Shown: positions 33,238-44,152 of the stretch, piece by piece
Layout: the number at the start of each line of letters is the position of its first letter
Numbering within the stretch: position 1 is the stretch's first letter
NCBI GenBank assembly: GCA_037176905.1
Contig: JBBBWG010027756.1
Location: 62,001 to 126,000, forward strand
Reading direction: 5' to 3'
DNA from: Azolla pinnata
Taxonomy: Eukaryota; Streptophyta; Polypodiopsida; Salviniales; Salviniaceae
Length of the DNA stretch: 64,000 nucleotides
Program-made: the position numbers and the translations under genes
Notes under the pieces: generated by a model
The model's input: the letters and a program-made list of their open reading frames with translations, nothing else
The model's database searches: none
Told to the model about the DNA's origin: nothing

Positions 33238-34093
33238 CTGTGCATGTGGCCAGAACTGGAATGGGAGCGACATGTGTCCACGACAGAAGCATTTGGAGAG
33301 AAAGTAATCTCGTGATGGGTCATGAATCGTGGGGCTCCGACGATGAGAGCAGTTGACCTCGATGAATGACATCGGTTTTGGCAGGTTGCCGGAGAAAGAC
33401 AACGGGGTGTTTGGGGTGTGCAGCAGGATCGATCGAGGATAAGAATACAGTAAGCACATTACTTGCAAGAGTTTGTTATCCATGTCAACGAAGAGGGTTG
33501 ATTGCATCATTCGAATAAGAGTAAGCTTATAAAAATAACCGACTGCGCCTGATTCTAAACGTGCTGATGCAGAAAATATGATCGAAAGTCGGGCGAGACG
33601 TGCTGACGTAGCAAGTGGTGCTAATCGAAGAGTGCCCATCGTAGTAGGATGCAAGTGGGGGGGACAAAGTACGTAATGCAGACAGTGCGAGCTCGCGTGG
33701 AAGCATCGATTAGGGTTAGGGTTAGGGTTAGGGTTAGGGTTATTGAGAACAAGGAGTGGGTGGTGGTGGACATGTCTGGAGATTGTGATGTAAAAGACAA
33801 AGGTCCAAAATCTGTATCAATCAAACATTGGGCAATGTCAGCAAGTCATGGGATCCAACATGCATCATGCATTTTCCTCCCTTCTCTTCTCCTCTCTTGT
33901 GTGTGTGTATATATATATATATATATACATAAATGTTTTTTGTGTCCTCACCCAAGGAAGGGAAAGTTATATATAAGCAAGAAGAAGAAGAAGAAGCCAT
34001 AGCCATAGCCATAATCTGATTTTCAGTCCCATCCAATCCATTTTGCAAAAACATACACCCATCCCAATCCTGATTTTGGTGTATTGTGCCTTG
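33111..34093. other. Intergenic and PLAT1-like promoter region
   Basis: The minus frame at 33130-33654 includes a (GT)n repeat and is not recognised. A (TTAGGG)5 block is at 33712-33741. A (TA)n tract with TATATATACATAAATG at 33907-33936 could serve as TATA region for the PLAT1-like gene, with an AAGAAG tract in its leader at about 33980-33997. Confidence 0.45.
33712..33741 (+). repeat. Hexameric telomere-like repeat (TTAGGG)5
   Basis: Five perfect TTAGGG units. All other telomere-like blocks in the window are heptamer (TTTAGGG) based. Short hexamer arrays arise by slippage, but some plant groups do use TTAGGG. Confidence 0.9.
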
Positions 34094-35534
34094 ATGGGGG
34101 CCTCATCTAAGTCTACCATTCTTCAGCAGCTAGCCCTTCTCTTGGCCGCCGCTGCCGCCGTCGCCGCCGCCTCCGCCTCTACTACTACAGTAAGGACCAT
34201 AAAAAAATGATTTCCATTTGGGCAAATCCCTAATTCTTTCCTTTCGATGATCGGAGTTCCGATAGTCCGGATCGGGGGGTCGATCGGATTACCAATGTCG
34301 AGATATAGATCTAATGGGATTACCAATGTCGAGATATAGATCTAGATGGGATTACCAATGTCGAGATATATATAGATCTAGATGGGCGCAGGGTTTCTGT
34401 CTTTCCCCCTTTTCGGATAGACTAGACGGATCCGATTTCATTCATTCCAATTGGACCCATTCCATTCCATGAGTGGGTAGATCTACAAGTCATGCATGCA
34501 CAATCTTTACAAAGCAACCTGATATGATGTGATTGGGATACACACACACACCCAGGAAAAAAAACGGACATCGTTTGTGCGCGCTGTTGTCTCATGGGTC
34601 AGAAATTGGCCGAAGCAAAATACACAAACAAGTTTTGTACCGCATTCGTGTCGTGGGGTCATATTGGTCTGAAGCAGGTGTTAATAAATATATCTTTCTC
34701 TTTGGTCTGAAGCAGGTGTCAATTAAATAGATCTTCCTTTGGGTCTAAGCAGATGTTAATATATCTTCCATTGGTCTAAGCAGCTGTTAATATATCTTCC
34801 ATTGGTCTAAGCAGATGTTAATATATCTTCCATTGGTCTAAGCAGATGTTAATAATATATCTTCCTTTGGGTCTAAGCAGATGTTAATATATCTTCCATT
34901 GGTCTGAAGCAGATGTTAATATATCTTCCATTGGTTTGAAGCAGATGTTAATTAATATATCTTCCATTGGTCTAAGCAGATGTTAATATTATCTTCCTTC
35001 GGTCTGAAGCAGGTGTTAAGCAAATCTTTCGTTTCTCGTTTTCTTTTCGTGGTTTCTCTGTAACTTCCCGGGGGGCCTTAGGAATGCGTGTACTCGCTGT
35101 ACATCAAGACGGGGACGAGGATCAGCGCGGGGACGAACTCGGTGATCGGGGTGACGCTGTGGGGCGCGAGCGGCAGCAGTGTGACGATCGACGACATCGA
35201 GACGTGGGGGGGGTTGATGGGATCGAGCCACGACTACTTCGAGCGGGGGTCCGTCGACATCTTTAGCGGGCTCGCGACATGCACCAGTAGCGCCACCATC
35301 TGTGCCCTAAATTTGACGAGCGACGGCACGGGGACGCACCCGGGCTGGTACGTCAAGTACGTGCAGGCGACGGTGACGGGCGCGGGCCTCGGCTGCGACT
35401 CGCAGACCTTCGAGATCGAGCAGTGGGTCGCCGAAGACGCTTATCCGTATAAGCTCTACGCCTTCCGCAACTCCTGCGACTCGTCGTCGCTCGCCGCCCA
35501 CCGCCGCCTCGGCCCCGCCCGCCTCTTCCAGTAG
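34094..35534 (+). CDS. PLAT1-like: PLAT/LH2-domain stress protein, PLAT1-like (182 aa, 2 exons)
   Basis: Exons 34094-34189 and 35082-35534; junctions ACA|GTAAGG and TTAG|GAA, phase 0. Residues 1-30 are a signal peptide (LQQLALLLAAAAAVAAASAS). The mature part starts ECVYSLYIKTGT and is a single PLAT beta-sandwich with WGGLMGSSHDYFERGSVDIF, CALNLTSDGTGTHPGWYVKY and FEIEQWVAEDAYPYKLYAFR, all diagnostic of Arabidopsis PLAT1/2; length also agrees (about 180 aa). Family knowledge: ER-associated or secreted proteins that promote abiotic stress tolerance. Exon 2 is much more GC-rich than its surroundings. The intron carries two minisatellites and the 3' flank a tandem array. Confidence 0.93.
34285..34390 (+). 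repeat. Tandem repeat of about 40 bp in the PLAT1-like intron
   Basis: Three copies of GGGATTACCAATGTCGAGAT followed by ATAGATCTA-type sequence, starting near 34283, 34317 and 34348. Confidence 0.8.
34580..35022 (+). repeat. 31-bp minisatellite grown from the tail of a dispersed repeat
   Basis: About ten copies of a 29-37-bp unit, GGTCTAAGCAGATGTTAATA then TATCTTCCATT, from about 34669 to 35022 within the PLAT1-like intron. The first unit follows TCATGGGTCAGAAATTGGCC and GGGGTCATATTGGTCTGAAG, which match the dispersed repeat also seen at 19.25, 20.37 and 43.1 kb. Confidence 0.8.
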
Positions 35535-35574
35535 TTTTTAACCCCCCCCCATTTCCGCGGCGCCAATGTTTTTT

Positions 35575-36360
35575 CTTGGCTCGATCGACGATACATCGGA
35601 TTTTTTTTTCGATCGACGATAAACCGATGAAAAATTCCGCACTCTTGTACAGGTGCTTGGCTTCTTCTTCTTCTTTTTTTTTAAGAAAAATCAAAAAATA
35701 AATATCCTGCATTAGTGAAAATAATATGGTGTCTGGCTTCTTCTTCCTCTTTTTATAAAAATTTTGCATTAGTGAAAATAATATTTTGCTCGATCGGCAA
35801 TAAATCGATGAAAGACCCGCGCTTTGTACGGGTGCTTGGCTTCTTCTTCTTCTTCTTTTTAAATAAAAATCTTACATTAGTGAAAGTAATACTTCTTTTT
35901 TAATAAAAATTTTGCATTAGTGAAAATAATATTTTGCTCGATCGGCAATAAATCGATGAAAGACCCGCGCTTTGTACGGGTGCTTGGCTTCTTCTTCTTC
36001 TTCTTTTTAAATAAAAATCTTACATTAGTAAAAGTAATACTTCTTTTTTAATAAAAATTTTGCATTAGTGAAAATAATATTCTGCTCGATCGGCAATGAA
36101 TCGATGATAAACCCGCACTCTGTACAGGTGTTTGGCTTCTCCTCCTTTTTTTTAAATAAAAATCTTACATTAGTGAAAGTAATATGGTGTTTGGCTTCTG
36201 TTTTTTTAATAAAAATTTTGCATTAGTGAAAATAATATTTTGCTCGATCGGCAATGAATCGATGATAAACCCTCACTCTGTACAGGTGCTTGGCTTCCCT
36301 TTTTTTTTTTCAATAAAAATTTTACACTTTGTGAAAAATAATATTTTGCAACAGTGAACC
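35575..36360 (+). repeat. Tandem array (about 148-bp unit) at the 3' end of the PLAT1-like gene
   Basis: Units begin GCTCGATCGGCAATRAATCG at about 35788, 35936, 36083 and 36242, with a related worn start at 35579-35625. Each then has a TGTACRGGTGCTTGGCTTCT block, a CTT run, AAATAAAAATCTTACATTAG and ATAAAAATTTTGCATTAGTG. The first unit starts 45 bp after the stop codon, so the unit was probably part of the 3' UTR, and each copy repeats AATAAAA-type poly(A) signals. Confidence 0.8.
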
Positions 36361-38115
36361 CCGAGTGCTCCGAGAACGATCCAAGTTTTAGTATACTCTC
36401 TCTATCCTTATGTTTCAAAAAAAAAAAACAAAAAAAAAAGCAAGGTTGCCTTGCTTGCTTTTGGCCAAACATTAAAAACATCGATAGATCGCAGAATGTG
36501 CCATCTTGGTGAAATCGAATCGATTCGACCATGTTTCTTTTGTGTAAGATCACAACCGACTAGCCCAAGGCCTCATATAAACAAGGCAAATAACTTGTGC
36601 TCGCTTACAGTGATTGGTCGGGAGGAGTTAGTCACTCCACATAATGGAGCGAGCAAGGAAATTAGAATTCATAGAAAAGGAAGCTTGATGGCACACAATG
36701 AACCACCACTGTCCCTCAGTGCAATGCCATGTATCAATAACAGATTTGCAAGCCTTGTAAAAGATGATTGATGCTTGAACAAAAGGAGCTATCCCTTTCT
36801 CTATAACACACTCAATTTGGAAAAGGAAAAAAGAATATCCCAAGGGCCAATATCTACAGGCCAACAATTGCTAAATCACAAATCTCCAAATGTTGCAATA
36901 TTCAAGCACATGATGAGGGAGCAGAAAAGAATGCTAATGTAGAGAGGAAAGGGAAAAGGGAAAATGCAATTGACGACATGGACACAAATCACATAAGACT
37001 GAATTTTTTTTTTAAATCATGTCTCTCCCTAGAGCAACAAGCACTGTTGAAGACATCAATATATCTCTTTACAATTCCTCCTTTGTGGTGGGCTTTGCTG
37101 ATTTCTTGGGGAATCAAGTCTAACAAGCTCAACAACTTTCGGATTCGTGTAATTGTCAAAGTATCAAACAAAGAAGTTTGAAACAAAAGTGAAGTTACAA
37201 ATTTCTAAACTGCTCAGCTGAAGTTCTTTGTAGAGACGATGAATGAGGAACTACATGAATGCATTGATTAAAGTTTGATTGTCGGTGAAAATTCATGGTT
37301 TTCGGTGTCGTGGCGTTCGCAGGGTAGGCCTCCTAGTTGGTTTATATCGCGCTACTCACATTCCAAATCTGCTTGTTTGAAGGTGTAACTGTTAAAGGCC
37401 TCATTTTCTGAAAGGCATGCAATGCGAAAATGCTCAGGATAAGCGGAAGTAACAGAGATGAATAGGGAAACTAAAGTTGACGGCTATAGATTTCTAAAAG
37501 AGCTTATTAAGATAGAATGGAGAATCGAGATATTTTGTTGATAAATTTCAAACTAGTAACCTCACAATAACAAGAAGCAGAGGCTACCAATTAGATCGAG
37601 GATAGTTGTTAATTGGTAACTCGATGAGTATTATTCCTTGTCCCTCCAGTACAAGATTCCCCGAAAGATGATCTTCCTACCAGATAGATTATTCCTTTTG
37701 ATTACAAAACAATCTTCATTTTATATATTGTCTCATGTATTAGTTAGTTGCAAAAAATAACAATGGGAAATATTACAATTCTAATCGGTAGATATATTTA
37801 TTAAAACATTTAAAACATATATCTTACTAGTAAATTTAAAACCTTATAAATACAAGGTTTAAGTGTTGAATCTCACTTAAGGCATATTATAGTATGCTCG
37901 GATTAAATGAATACTTGAAGAAGTATTGCATTGAGCATTCGTGTTTTCACATTATGTGTCGAAACATCACGGCATTTAACCCCACTAAACTAGCACATCC
38001 TCTCGTATATGTTGGATTTGAGGAGAGTTTGGATTTGAGCTTTCTTAATCATTTGATTTTTATTGTATGAAGCTCATATCGCTTTTTAAATATTTTTATT
38101 CATTTACGAAAAATT
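36361..38115. other. Intergenic, nothing recognised
   Basis: AT-rich unique sequence. Short frames only. No repeat or RNA gene that I can support. Confidence 0.5.
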
Positions 38116-38730
38116 GGTACTCATAGCAAAGTCCCATCCAGCTCGCTTACCTTACACGTGCCATTTCGAAAAGGTTTGACGAACCTCATACGGGCTAAAC
38201 AACCAACATGAAAATTTTCGAAGAGTTCTAAGTTGATGGTCTAAGCTGTTGTCATAAACCAACACCCAATCACCGTCTTCAATTTTCTTTAGCCGAAGTC
38301 GATGTTGTTTGTCAAACCGGATTTTATTGTTGAAATGCACCTCTTGTTGTCGTCGGGCTGCAAGCTCCATATCCTCCAACCGTTCTTCCAATTGTCGAAT
38401 CCGAATGACAAGTAAATCTTTCCTGCTCGTTTTTTCTTTCCATAGAAGCACTGATTAGGTTATAATAGATCTCTTTGTTGGCAACACTGATCTTTGACCT
38501 ATCATGAGTGTAATTACAATGAATCTAATGATAATGTTATGGGTTATTTGGTCAGCCCAAAGTGTATAGGGAAGCATTTGCGACCAAGATTGGAACTTTC
38601 TATCACATGCTTTTACTGAGGCTTTGACAATAGGACCATGTCCCCTCTCAAATTTCCCATTTGCTTCGAGATCGTAAGCAGTCGTCAAAGATAATCGAAC
38701 ACCTAATTTGGTGAAGAAATTTTTGGCTTA
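38116..38730 (-). mobile_element. Ty3-type LTR retrotransposon fossil: integrase fragment
   Basis: Two adjacent minus-strand pieces look like a plant Ty3 integrase. One has a core-domain end (TTAYDLEANGKFERGHGPIV and MLPYTLWADQITHN); the other has the downstream module (FDKQHRLRLKKIEDGDWVLV and a PYEVRQTFSK-like end). Gag, protease, reverse transcriptase and LTRs are not present nearby. It is a truncated, broken fossil with a small number of breaks, and is probably old. Confidence 0.75.
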
Positions 38731-38799
38731 AACAATTTAGCTAATCTTTTTTCCACGTACAGTGTATATATCTATATATCCATATATATATTCTAATGG

Positions 38800-38832
38800 A
38801 TAGATAGATAAATAGATAGATAGATAGATAGA
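38800..38832 (+). repeat. (GATA)n microsatellite
   Basis: About seven GATA units, preceded by a TATATATCTATATATCC stretch; 95 bp upstream of a small ORF. Confidence 0.85.
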
Positions 38833-38926
38833 GTGTCCTTCCCTACAATTTTGTTTCATCAAATCAATCAGCTCAATCAATCCCAATCCATCTCAACTTC
38901 TCATCATCTCAGCAGCAGCACTAGCC

Positions 38927-39166
38927 ATGGCAAGCATTGCCTTCTTAAAGCAACAACTGATCAATCAGCAGCAATCCGACGATCCGATCCGATCCGAAGC
39001 AATTGCGACGACAGCACCGCCATATTTGCAAGCTCCACCGATGCCGATGCCACCTGTGCAAATTGCGATTCTCGCCATGATCCTCTTAGCAATAACCTGC
39101 TTATGGCGGAGAAGAAGAAGAAGAAGAAGAAGAAGAAGAAGAAGAAGCCATGGAAGGAGAAGCTAG
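38927..39166 (+). CDS. Possible small one-helix membrane protein (79 aa)
   Basis: ATG in a good plant context (TAGCCATGGC). Residues 46-58 are hydrophobic (IAILAMILLAITCLW), followed by a poly-Arg tail encoded by a (GAA)n microsatellite at 39107-39147. A TATA-like run lies at 38763-38790. The alternative frame from 38833 crosses the same tract. I recognise no family; chance is possible. Confidence 0.25.
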   Translation: MASIAFLKQQLINQQQSDDPIRSEAIATTAPPYLQAPPMPMPPVQIAILAMILLAITCLWRRRRRRRRRRRRRSHGRRS

Positions 39167-39411
39167 CCTCGAGCTTCACAACGAACCTGCTCATGAAGGA
39201 GAAGCTAGCCTCGAGCTCAACTTTAACTTATCGTCGATTCCACCCACCCCTTGCTACAACTCACCCACATCCTCGGATCGCAAAAGAAGCAACACTTAGT
39301 AGCACCTTGACCTTGAAGCTATGTCATCGATACATCTTGCCCCAGCAACAAAAGCGCCCCACCGAATCATCAATATCAGGCAACTTAGAAAAAGGGCCCC
39401 CCCCGGATTGA

Positions 39412-41332
39412 TCAATTGTTGGTTTTGATCAATCGTTCAGAAGATCGAATCGATCGTTTGTTCGTTCGGAAGATTGATCGACTGGATTACATCCAGATCA
39501 TTGTATTCTTTGATGAACATTACTATACCTAGAGAAACCAAATTCATTGCGAAGATTGAGGCAGTTTTGCTTTCTTTCTTTCTGCCTGGGTGGAGTTTAA
39601 TCAAGCCCTTCCTTCACAAAGTAGGCTTATTTTGCCGAGCTCTTTTGGGCATGTACAGAAAGCCGGAGACTCGAATCGGAGAAAGAAATCTGAGTAGAGG
39701 TAATGCCCCATTCAGACCATGTAGCTTTCCACTATAGGGAGAACTTCTCATTTTTACCTCATTTTTACATGTACTGAGAAGAGTTCTCATTGTACATGCT
39801 CGGTTTTACAAACAATATTGTAGCTACTAACGTCTGATATATTAAGCTTATACATCCTTTTGTAATAGCTGTGCATCATACTGAGCTTTTTGAGCCTATG
39901 CACCATCTCTTGCCAAAATCCTATGCCTTTTAGATTTGTCTCAACCAAAGGCTGCATTGCTTAGATTAGCTACACCTTGTTTTTCTGTATTAGCCAGGCT
40001 ACTCAATAGTTCTAAACATGGCTTTGTAATCACAGCAATGGAAACATCGGGTCTCATAGGACCTCTTCGGAAGTTGCTTGACAAAAAAATTCGCCATCAT
40101 CTGTTGGATTATTTCCTACGTACAACGATACTCGTAAACAAAAGTACTTGGAAAGATTGCAAATAGACTGCAACGATACTTGGAAGCCATAAAAGACTGC
40201 AAATAGACTCCTGGTCGCCGGAAAATGGAGGTTCGATACCCACCTATCCATGTCCAGGAAGTCATAGAATCATTTGCAAGTGTGTTGGGCTTCCTGAAAA
40301 TCACTCTAGACGACTACTACCAACGTCCCAAAATCTCTACCTTTTGAAATAGTTTTTGCCATAGCATACATGAAATGCAAACACCTGATCCTACAATGCC
40401 ATTTCATAACATTATGGCCCCTGCTTTCTCTACAAGGAGTTTTGATTTCCAGGCAGCCACAATGCTTGCCAAAAGAACAAAAAGCTTTGGGATGCTCCCT
40501 GAATCCAGATCAAACTACAAGATTCACAACAATGTGATATGAAAAGAAACCGAAATACAAGATCGGCCATTATGCTCCATCCCTGAAGAGCTTTGGAATG
40601 TAGGGAAATAGAAGCGACACAGCTCATGGCATGACTCTACAGGACGATGCCATGATTTGTTACCAGAGAAACCACTCAAATGGACATATATCATCAAACA
40701 CGGAAACGAAGCATAATTGCAGCTATTAGCAACAGGGATCCCTGAAAGTGGATCCACCACATTTGGAATTGAAGGAGGATCCACTACTTTTCATTGCAAG
40801 CAACATGGAAATGAAGTCTGTACCTGGGCTTCAAGCCCATGAATGGTCACAAATTGTCGACAGACGTAGATAGATAGATAGATAAGATCGAGGACATGAA
40901 TGAATCATCAATGGCAAAACTTAGGCAACTCTCAGAGATCGGATGTGCAATGCATTGACAAAGAATAAATCTTAATAATGAAATCATTACACCATATGAT
41001 AAGGGGGCAACCAAAAGGAGGAAAAAGAAAAACAGGGAAGAGCCAAAAAACAAGAAAAAGAGAGGAGGAGGAGCAAGCAACACCATGGAAAGACTTTCAT
41101 CACCTTGGGGATTCGCTTCCTGCGGAGCATCCATCGACAAGGAGGGAAGAGGAAGCGGAGGTTTCGGGTTAAAGGATCGGATCGGCCGATTGGTTTGCTC
41201 GCTCCATCTTTTCTTTATCTGCAGCGATCCGCGATTCGTTGCTGCTGCGATTTGCGGAATGCCGGGCGCCTGAGTTGCTGGCGGGCTTCGATGCAGGAAG
41301 GGCAGGGGCATTTCCGAGAAGAGCAGAAGGGA
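39412..41332. other. Intergenic, nothing firm
   Basis: At 40212-40240 GGAGGTTCGATACCCACC resembles a tRNA T-arm or B box with no matching A box. An 87-codon frame at 39474-39737 is not recognised. (GATA)n at 40868-40883. The last part should hold the 3' UTR of the CDI-like gene. Confidence 0.4.
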
Positions 41333-42280
41333 TCAGAGGAGGGCAGGAGGAGGAGGAGGCGAGTGCAGGAGGGCGAGATACTCATCTCGAGCTTCGATCC
41401 ATTCGCGGGCGAATTCGCAGTCCTTCCAGGCCTCGAACCAGGGGCCGCCCGAGGTGTAGTGGATAGCTTTGGGGAGGAGGGCAACATCACCATCACCATC
41501 ACCATCACCATCACCATCACCATCAGCAGCAGCATCAGCAGCAGCATCTGCATCTCCATCAGCATCAGAATCTCCATGGCTATGGCTATGGCGCTTGACA
41601 GAAGGCATCTTGTTGTGGCCCACCAGGAAGTTCCAGACGAAGGGGATGGATCCGATCTCGGAGTCATGGAGCCACATGAATCTATGCAGGAAAGCGCCCG
41701 ACTGCGAGTTCACGAGCGCGGGATCGAGCGCCCTGTTCTTGGGATGGGAGCAGTTGTAGAGCACCATGGAAGACCAGTTCTTGCGAGGGTAGGTCGTCTG
41801 CGGAACGCCGTCCATCTTCGTGGGCGCCTTCGGGACGAACTCGTGCTGCACGCACATCACCGCGTAGCGCTCGTCCGCGAGCGTCGCGAGCTCCCTCACG
41901 TCCGCCGTGTACAGGAAGTCGCAGTCCACGAACATCGCCCAGCCTTCGTAGCCCGCCAGATATGGCGTCAGGAAGCGCGTGAAGGAGAACTCCGTGCTCT
42001 CCGTCGGCCCCCTCTCCCGCCTGTAGATCCCCGCCCTCCTCAGCTCCGCCTGCACGATCGGCGCGATCTCCAGCTCCATCGTCGAGTGCTTCAGCAGCGA
42101 ATGGCGGCACACCTGGTACGCCATCTCCTCGCGCGGGTCGTAGCCGATGTACACCTTCAGCTTCTCCACCACGCAGCCGCTCTTGCTGATGGCCGGGGCG
42201 GATCCGGATCTGCGGCAGAGCGGCGCCATTGCTGCTGCTGCTGCTGGCTCCTGTGGCTTCTTGGCACAGAAGGTGGGCAT
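41333..42280 (-). CDS. CDI-like: CDI-like nucleotide-diphospho-sugar transferase (315 aa)
   Basis: Single exon. After a 40-residue variable N-terminus comes LKVYIGYDPREEMAYQVCRH, STEFSFTRFLTPYLAGYEGW, the DxD-type metal motif AMFVDCDFLY, YAVMCVQHEFVPK, YPRKNWSSMVLYNCSHPKNR, GAFLHRFMWLHDSEIGSIPF and IHYTSGGPWFEAWKDCEFA. This is the Arabidopsis CDI family, a GT-A type superfamily linked to pollen germination and tube growth; donor and acceptor are not known to me. Between VWNFLVGHNK and PKAIHYTSGG is a 32-residue Asp/Gly/Ala insert (GDGDGDGDGDGD) encoded by a hexamer microsatellite, which explains part of the extra length over the usual 250-260 aa. The ATG at 42280 is the first in frame. Confidence 0.9.
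   Translation of the reverse strand: MPTFCAKKPQEPAAAAAMAPLCRRSGSAPAISKSGCVVEKLKVYIGYDPREEMAYQVCRHSLLKHSTMELEIAPIVQAELRRAGIYRRERGPTESTEFSFTRFLTPYLAGYEGWAMFVDCDFLYTADVRELATLADERYAVMCVQHEFVPKAPTKMDGVPQTTYPRKNWSSMVLYNCSHPKNRALDPALVNSQSGAFLHRFMWLHDSEIGSIPFVWNFLVGHNKMPSVKRHSHSHGDSDADGDADAAADAAADGDGDGDGDGDGDVALLPKAIHYTSGGPWFEAWKDCEFAREWIEARDEYLALLHSPPPPPALL
41487..41580. repeat. In-frame microsatellite inside the CDI-like coding region
   Basis: (ATCACC)n at 41487-41523 followed by CAGCAG(CAT) units, encoding Asp-Gly and Ala-Asp repeats on the minus strand. The frame is kept because all units are multiples of three. Confidence 0.9.
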
Positions 42281-42295
42281 TGTGGGCTATGGAAC

Positions 42296-42572
42296 AGCAG
42301 CAGGGCAGAAGCAGAAGGAGCAGGGGAAGCAGAAGAAGAAGGAGCAGGGGAAGAAGAAGGAGCAGAAGAAGGAGCAGGGGAAGAAGGAGGAGGTGCAGGG
42401 GAAGCAGAAGCAGAAGAAGAAAGAAGAAGAAGAAGAAAGAAGAAAGAAGAAGAAGGAAGAAGAAGAAGAAGAAGAAGAAAGAAGAAAGAAGAAAGAAGAA
42501 GAAGAAGAAGAAGAAGAAAGAAGAAGAAGAAGAAAGAAGAAAGAAGAAAGAAGAAGAAGAAGAGACAGAACA
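42296..42572. repeat. (GAA/GCA)n tract in the CDI-like leader
   Basis: About 275 bp of nearly pure purine triplets on plus, so pyrimidine (TTC/CTT) in the mRNA sense, starting 15 bp upstream of the CDI-like ATG. It produces false Lys/Glu/Arg-rich frames on plus. Confidence 0.9.
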
Positions 42573-42599
42573 GGGGAAAGTCTCTTTCTCTGTCACTGT

Positions 42600-44152
42600 G
42601 CTGAGAGCTTTTTAGTAGTAGTAGTAGAGTTGGAAGAAAGAAAACAGAGCATTTCAGTAGAGTAGAAGAAACAGAGCATTTCTAAAAATGTCCTTTCCTT
42701 CTTCATCACTATCCTTTCATTCATTTTTGCTGTGTGCACATTCATAATAAAACAACTAAGCAAGTAAGCAAGCAAGCTCTCCAGGCAGAACCAAATGATG
42801 CTTTGTTTGAACCTTTGCTCTTGGAGCTTCCCCGGAAGAATGAATGAAAAACGCGGCGTTTGAGTCCGTCGTAGTTAGTAGGCGGGGGGTCGTGGGAAAT
42901 GGAATGATCGATCGATCGATCCTTGGAGATGTGTTGCTCTCCGCTTCTTGTTTGCAAAACGAAGCCAGGCTCTCGATCGAGAATCCGAATCAGCTTCCAG
43001 AAGAACGATCCCTGCGAGTCCGATGTAGCAGGAGTCGGAATGAATGATCGAACCGATCCATGGAGATGCTGCTCTACCCTCTCGTTACCGAGAAAGAAAG
43101 AAAGAAAGAAAGAAAGATATATTGTTAATGTCTGCTGAGGGACCAGAAAATTTTTGGCCCATGAGAGCAAAAGATACCGACCGACTGTGGGATGTGTACC
43201 CAATCATCCAAAGTAAAATCACCCAACAGAGCGATAAAATCGCCAATGGATATCTATCTGGCGCATAAGCACAAGCACAAGCAAGTCCGTAGTCCTATTT
43301 GTCTGGGGCACAGCTGCCTTCAGATGGCATTCCCATGTTCACATCACCATCTTCCTTCCAAATCTAAACAGGTTTAGCACTGCTAGCTTCCAAAAGAAGA
43401 CCCCTTTTCTCCATCTTTTTACTAAGCTCCGAGCGGCAACGCCGGACTAATCAGATTTGTTATCTCCAACTGCACATTATCTTTTGTGGAAGCAGGTGCA
43501 CCCTTCACAACAAAAGAGCCCACTTTCCTTGACTCTGCTTGCCTTTGCCTACTACTGTTCACATTCTTAAATGACTCTGAAACAACATATTGAGAGATCT
43601 TTCTGCGTACACCGACATGCACGCTGTACATTGTCAAAACACAGTGGCACATGGCACTAAATGTAGCACTAGATTTTTAGCAGCACTTGCAAAGAAAATG
43701 GCTACACCCATTTCTTTTCTCAAACAGATTGATGAAAAGATGGGTGAGCCTCACTCATCCTTTGGACCATCTATCAGGAACACAGCCACAATCCATAGCA
43801 GTTAAGAAGCCCCATTCGAGCCAGCTGCCTGGAACCACAGACAAGTATGATGATACAGGTTAAAAATGGATCAAGCAAATTGTCCTGTGTTCTTACTCTT
43901 CTCCCCATCCGAGGGAGGAACCATAACAAATCCCTCAAAATCTGCAAACAAATTGATCGAAATCACCTCGACCCCTACAAGCTGAGATGGGTTACCTCTG
44001 GCACAATATGGAGGAGCATCTCCGTGGCAAGAGCCACCATCTGTCTTTGAAGTGGGCTTCAATGAAAAACTCCAAGAAATGTGTCAGCTCGGAGGAATGT
44101 GTTGTATAGTTAGATCCTCTTCAGCTGAAGACTATAATCTCCCTCTACAGTG
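42600..44152. other. Intergenic between CDI-like and TRM11
   Basis: Contains (GATC)n at 42906-42920, (GAAA)n at 43091-43116, and a minus-oriented copy of the dispersed repeat at about 43085-43170 (TATATCTTTC tail, TCATGGGCCA body). TRM11 3' UTR is expected just below 44153. No other gene supported. Confidence 0.5.

Noticed and set aside
34669-35022. Regular repeats with short spacers, superficially CRISPR-like
   Set aside because: The units are contiguous and diverged, with no unique spacers, in a plant intron: an ordinary minisatellite.
40205-40260. Possible tRNA or SINE by a GGTTCGATACC B box
   Set aside because: No A box at proper distance and no cloverleaf; B-box-like matches occur by chance.
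41105-42604. 499-codon plus frame with Arg-rich sequence
   Set aside because: Antisense to the CDI-like gene, extended by the GAA tract. The minus frame has full family conservation.
42147-42665. Lys/Glu/Arg-rich plus frames and Ser/Leu/Phe-rich minus frames
   Set aside because: They translate the GAA tract in the CDI-like leader and the antisense of the CDI N-terminus.
42742-43203. 153-codon minus frame with hydrophobic segments
   Set aside because: Includes the (GAAA)n repeat and the dispersed repeat; no recognisable domain.
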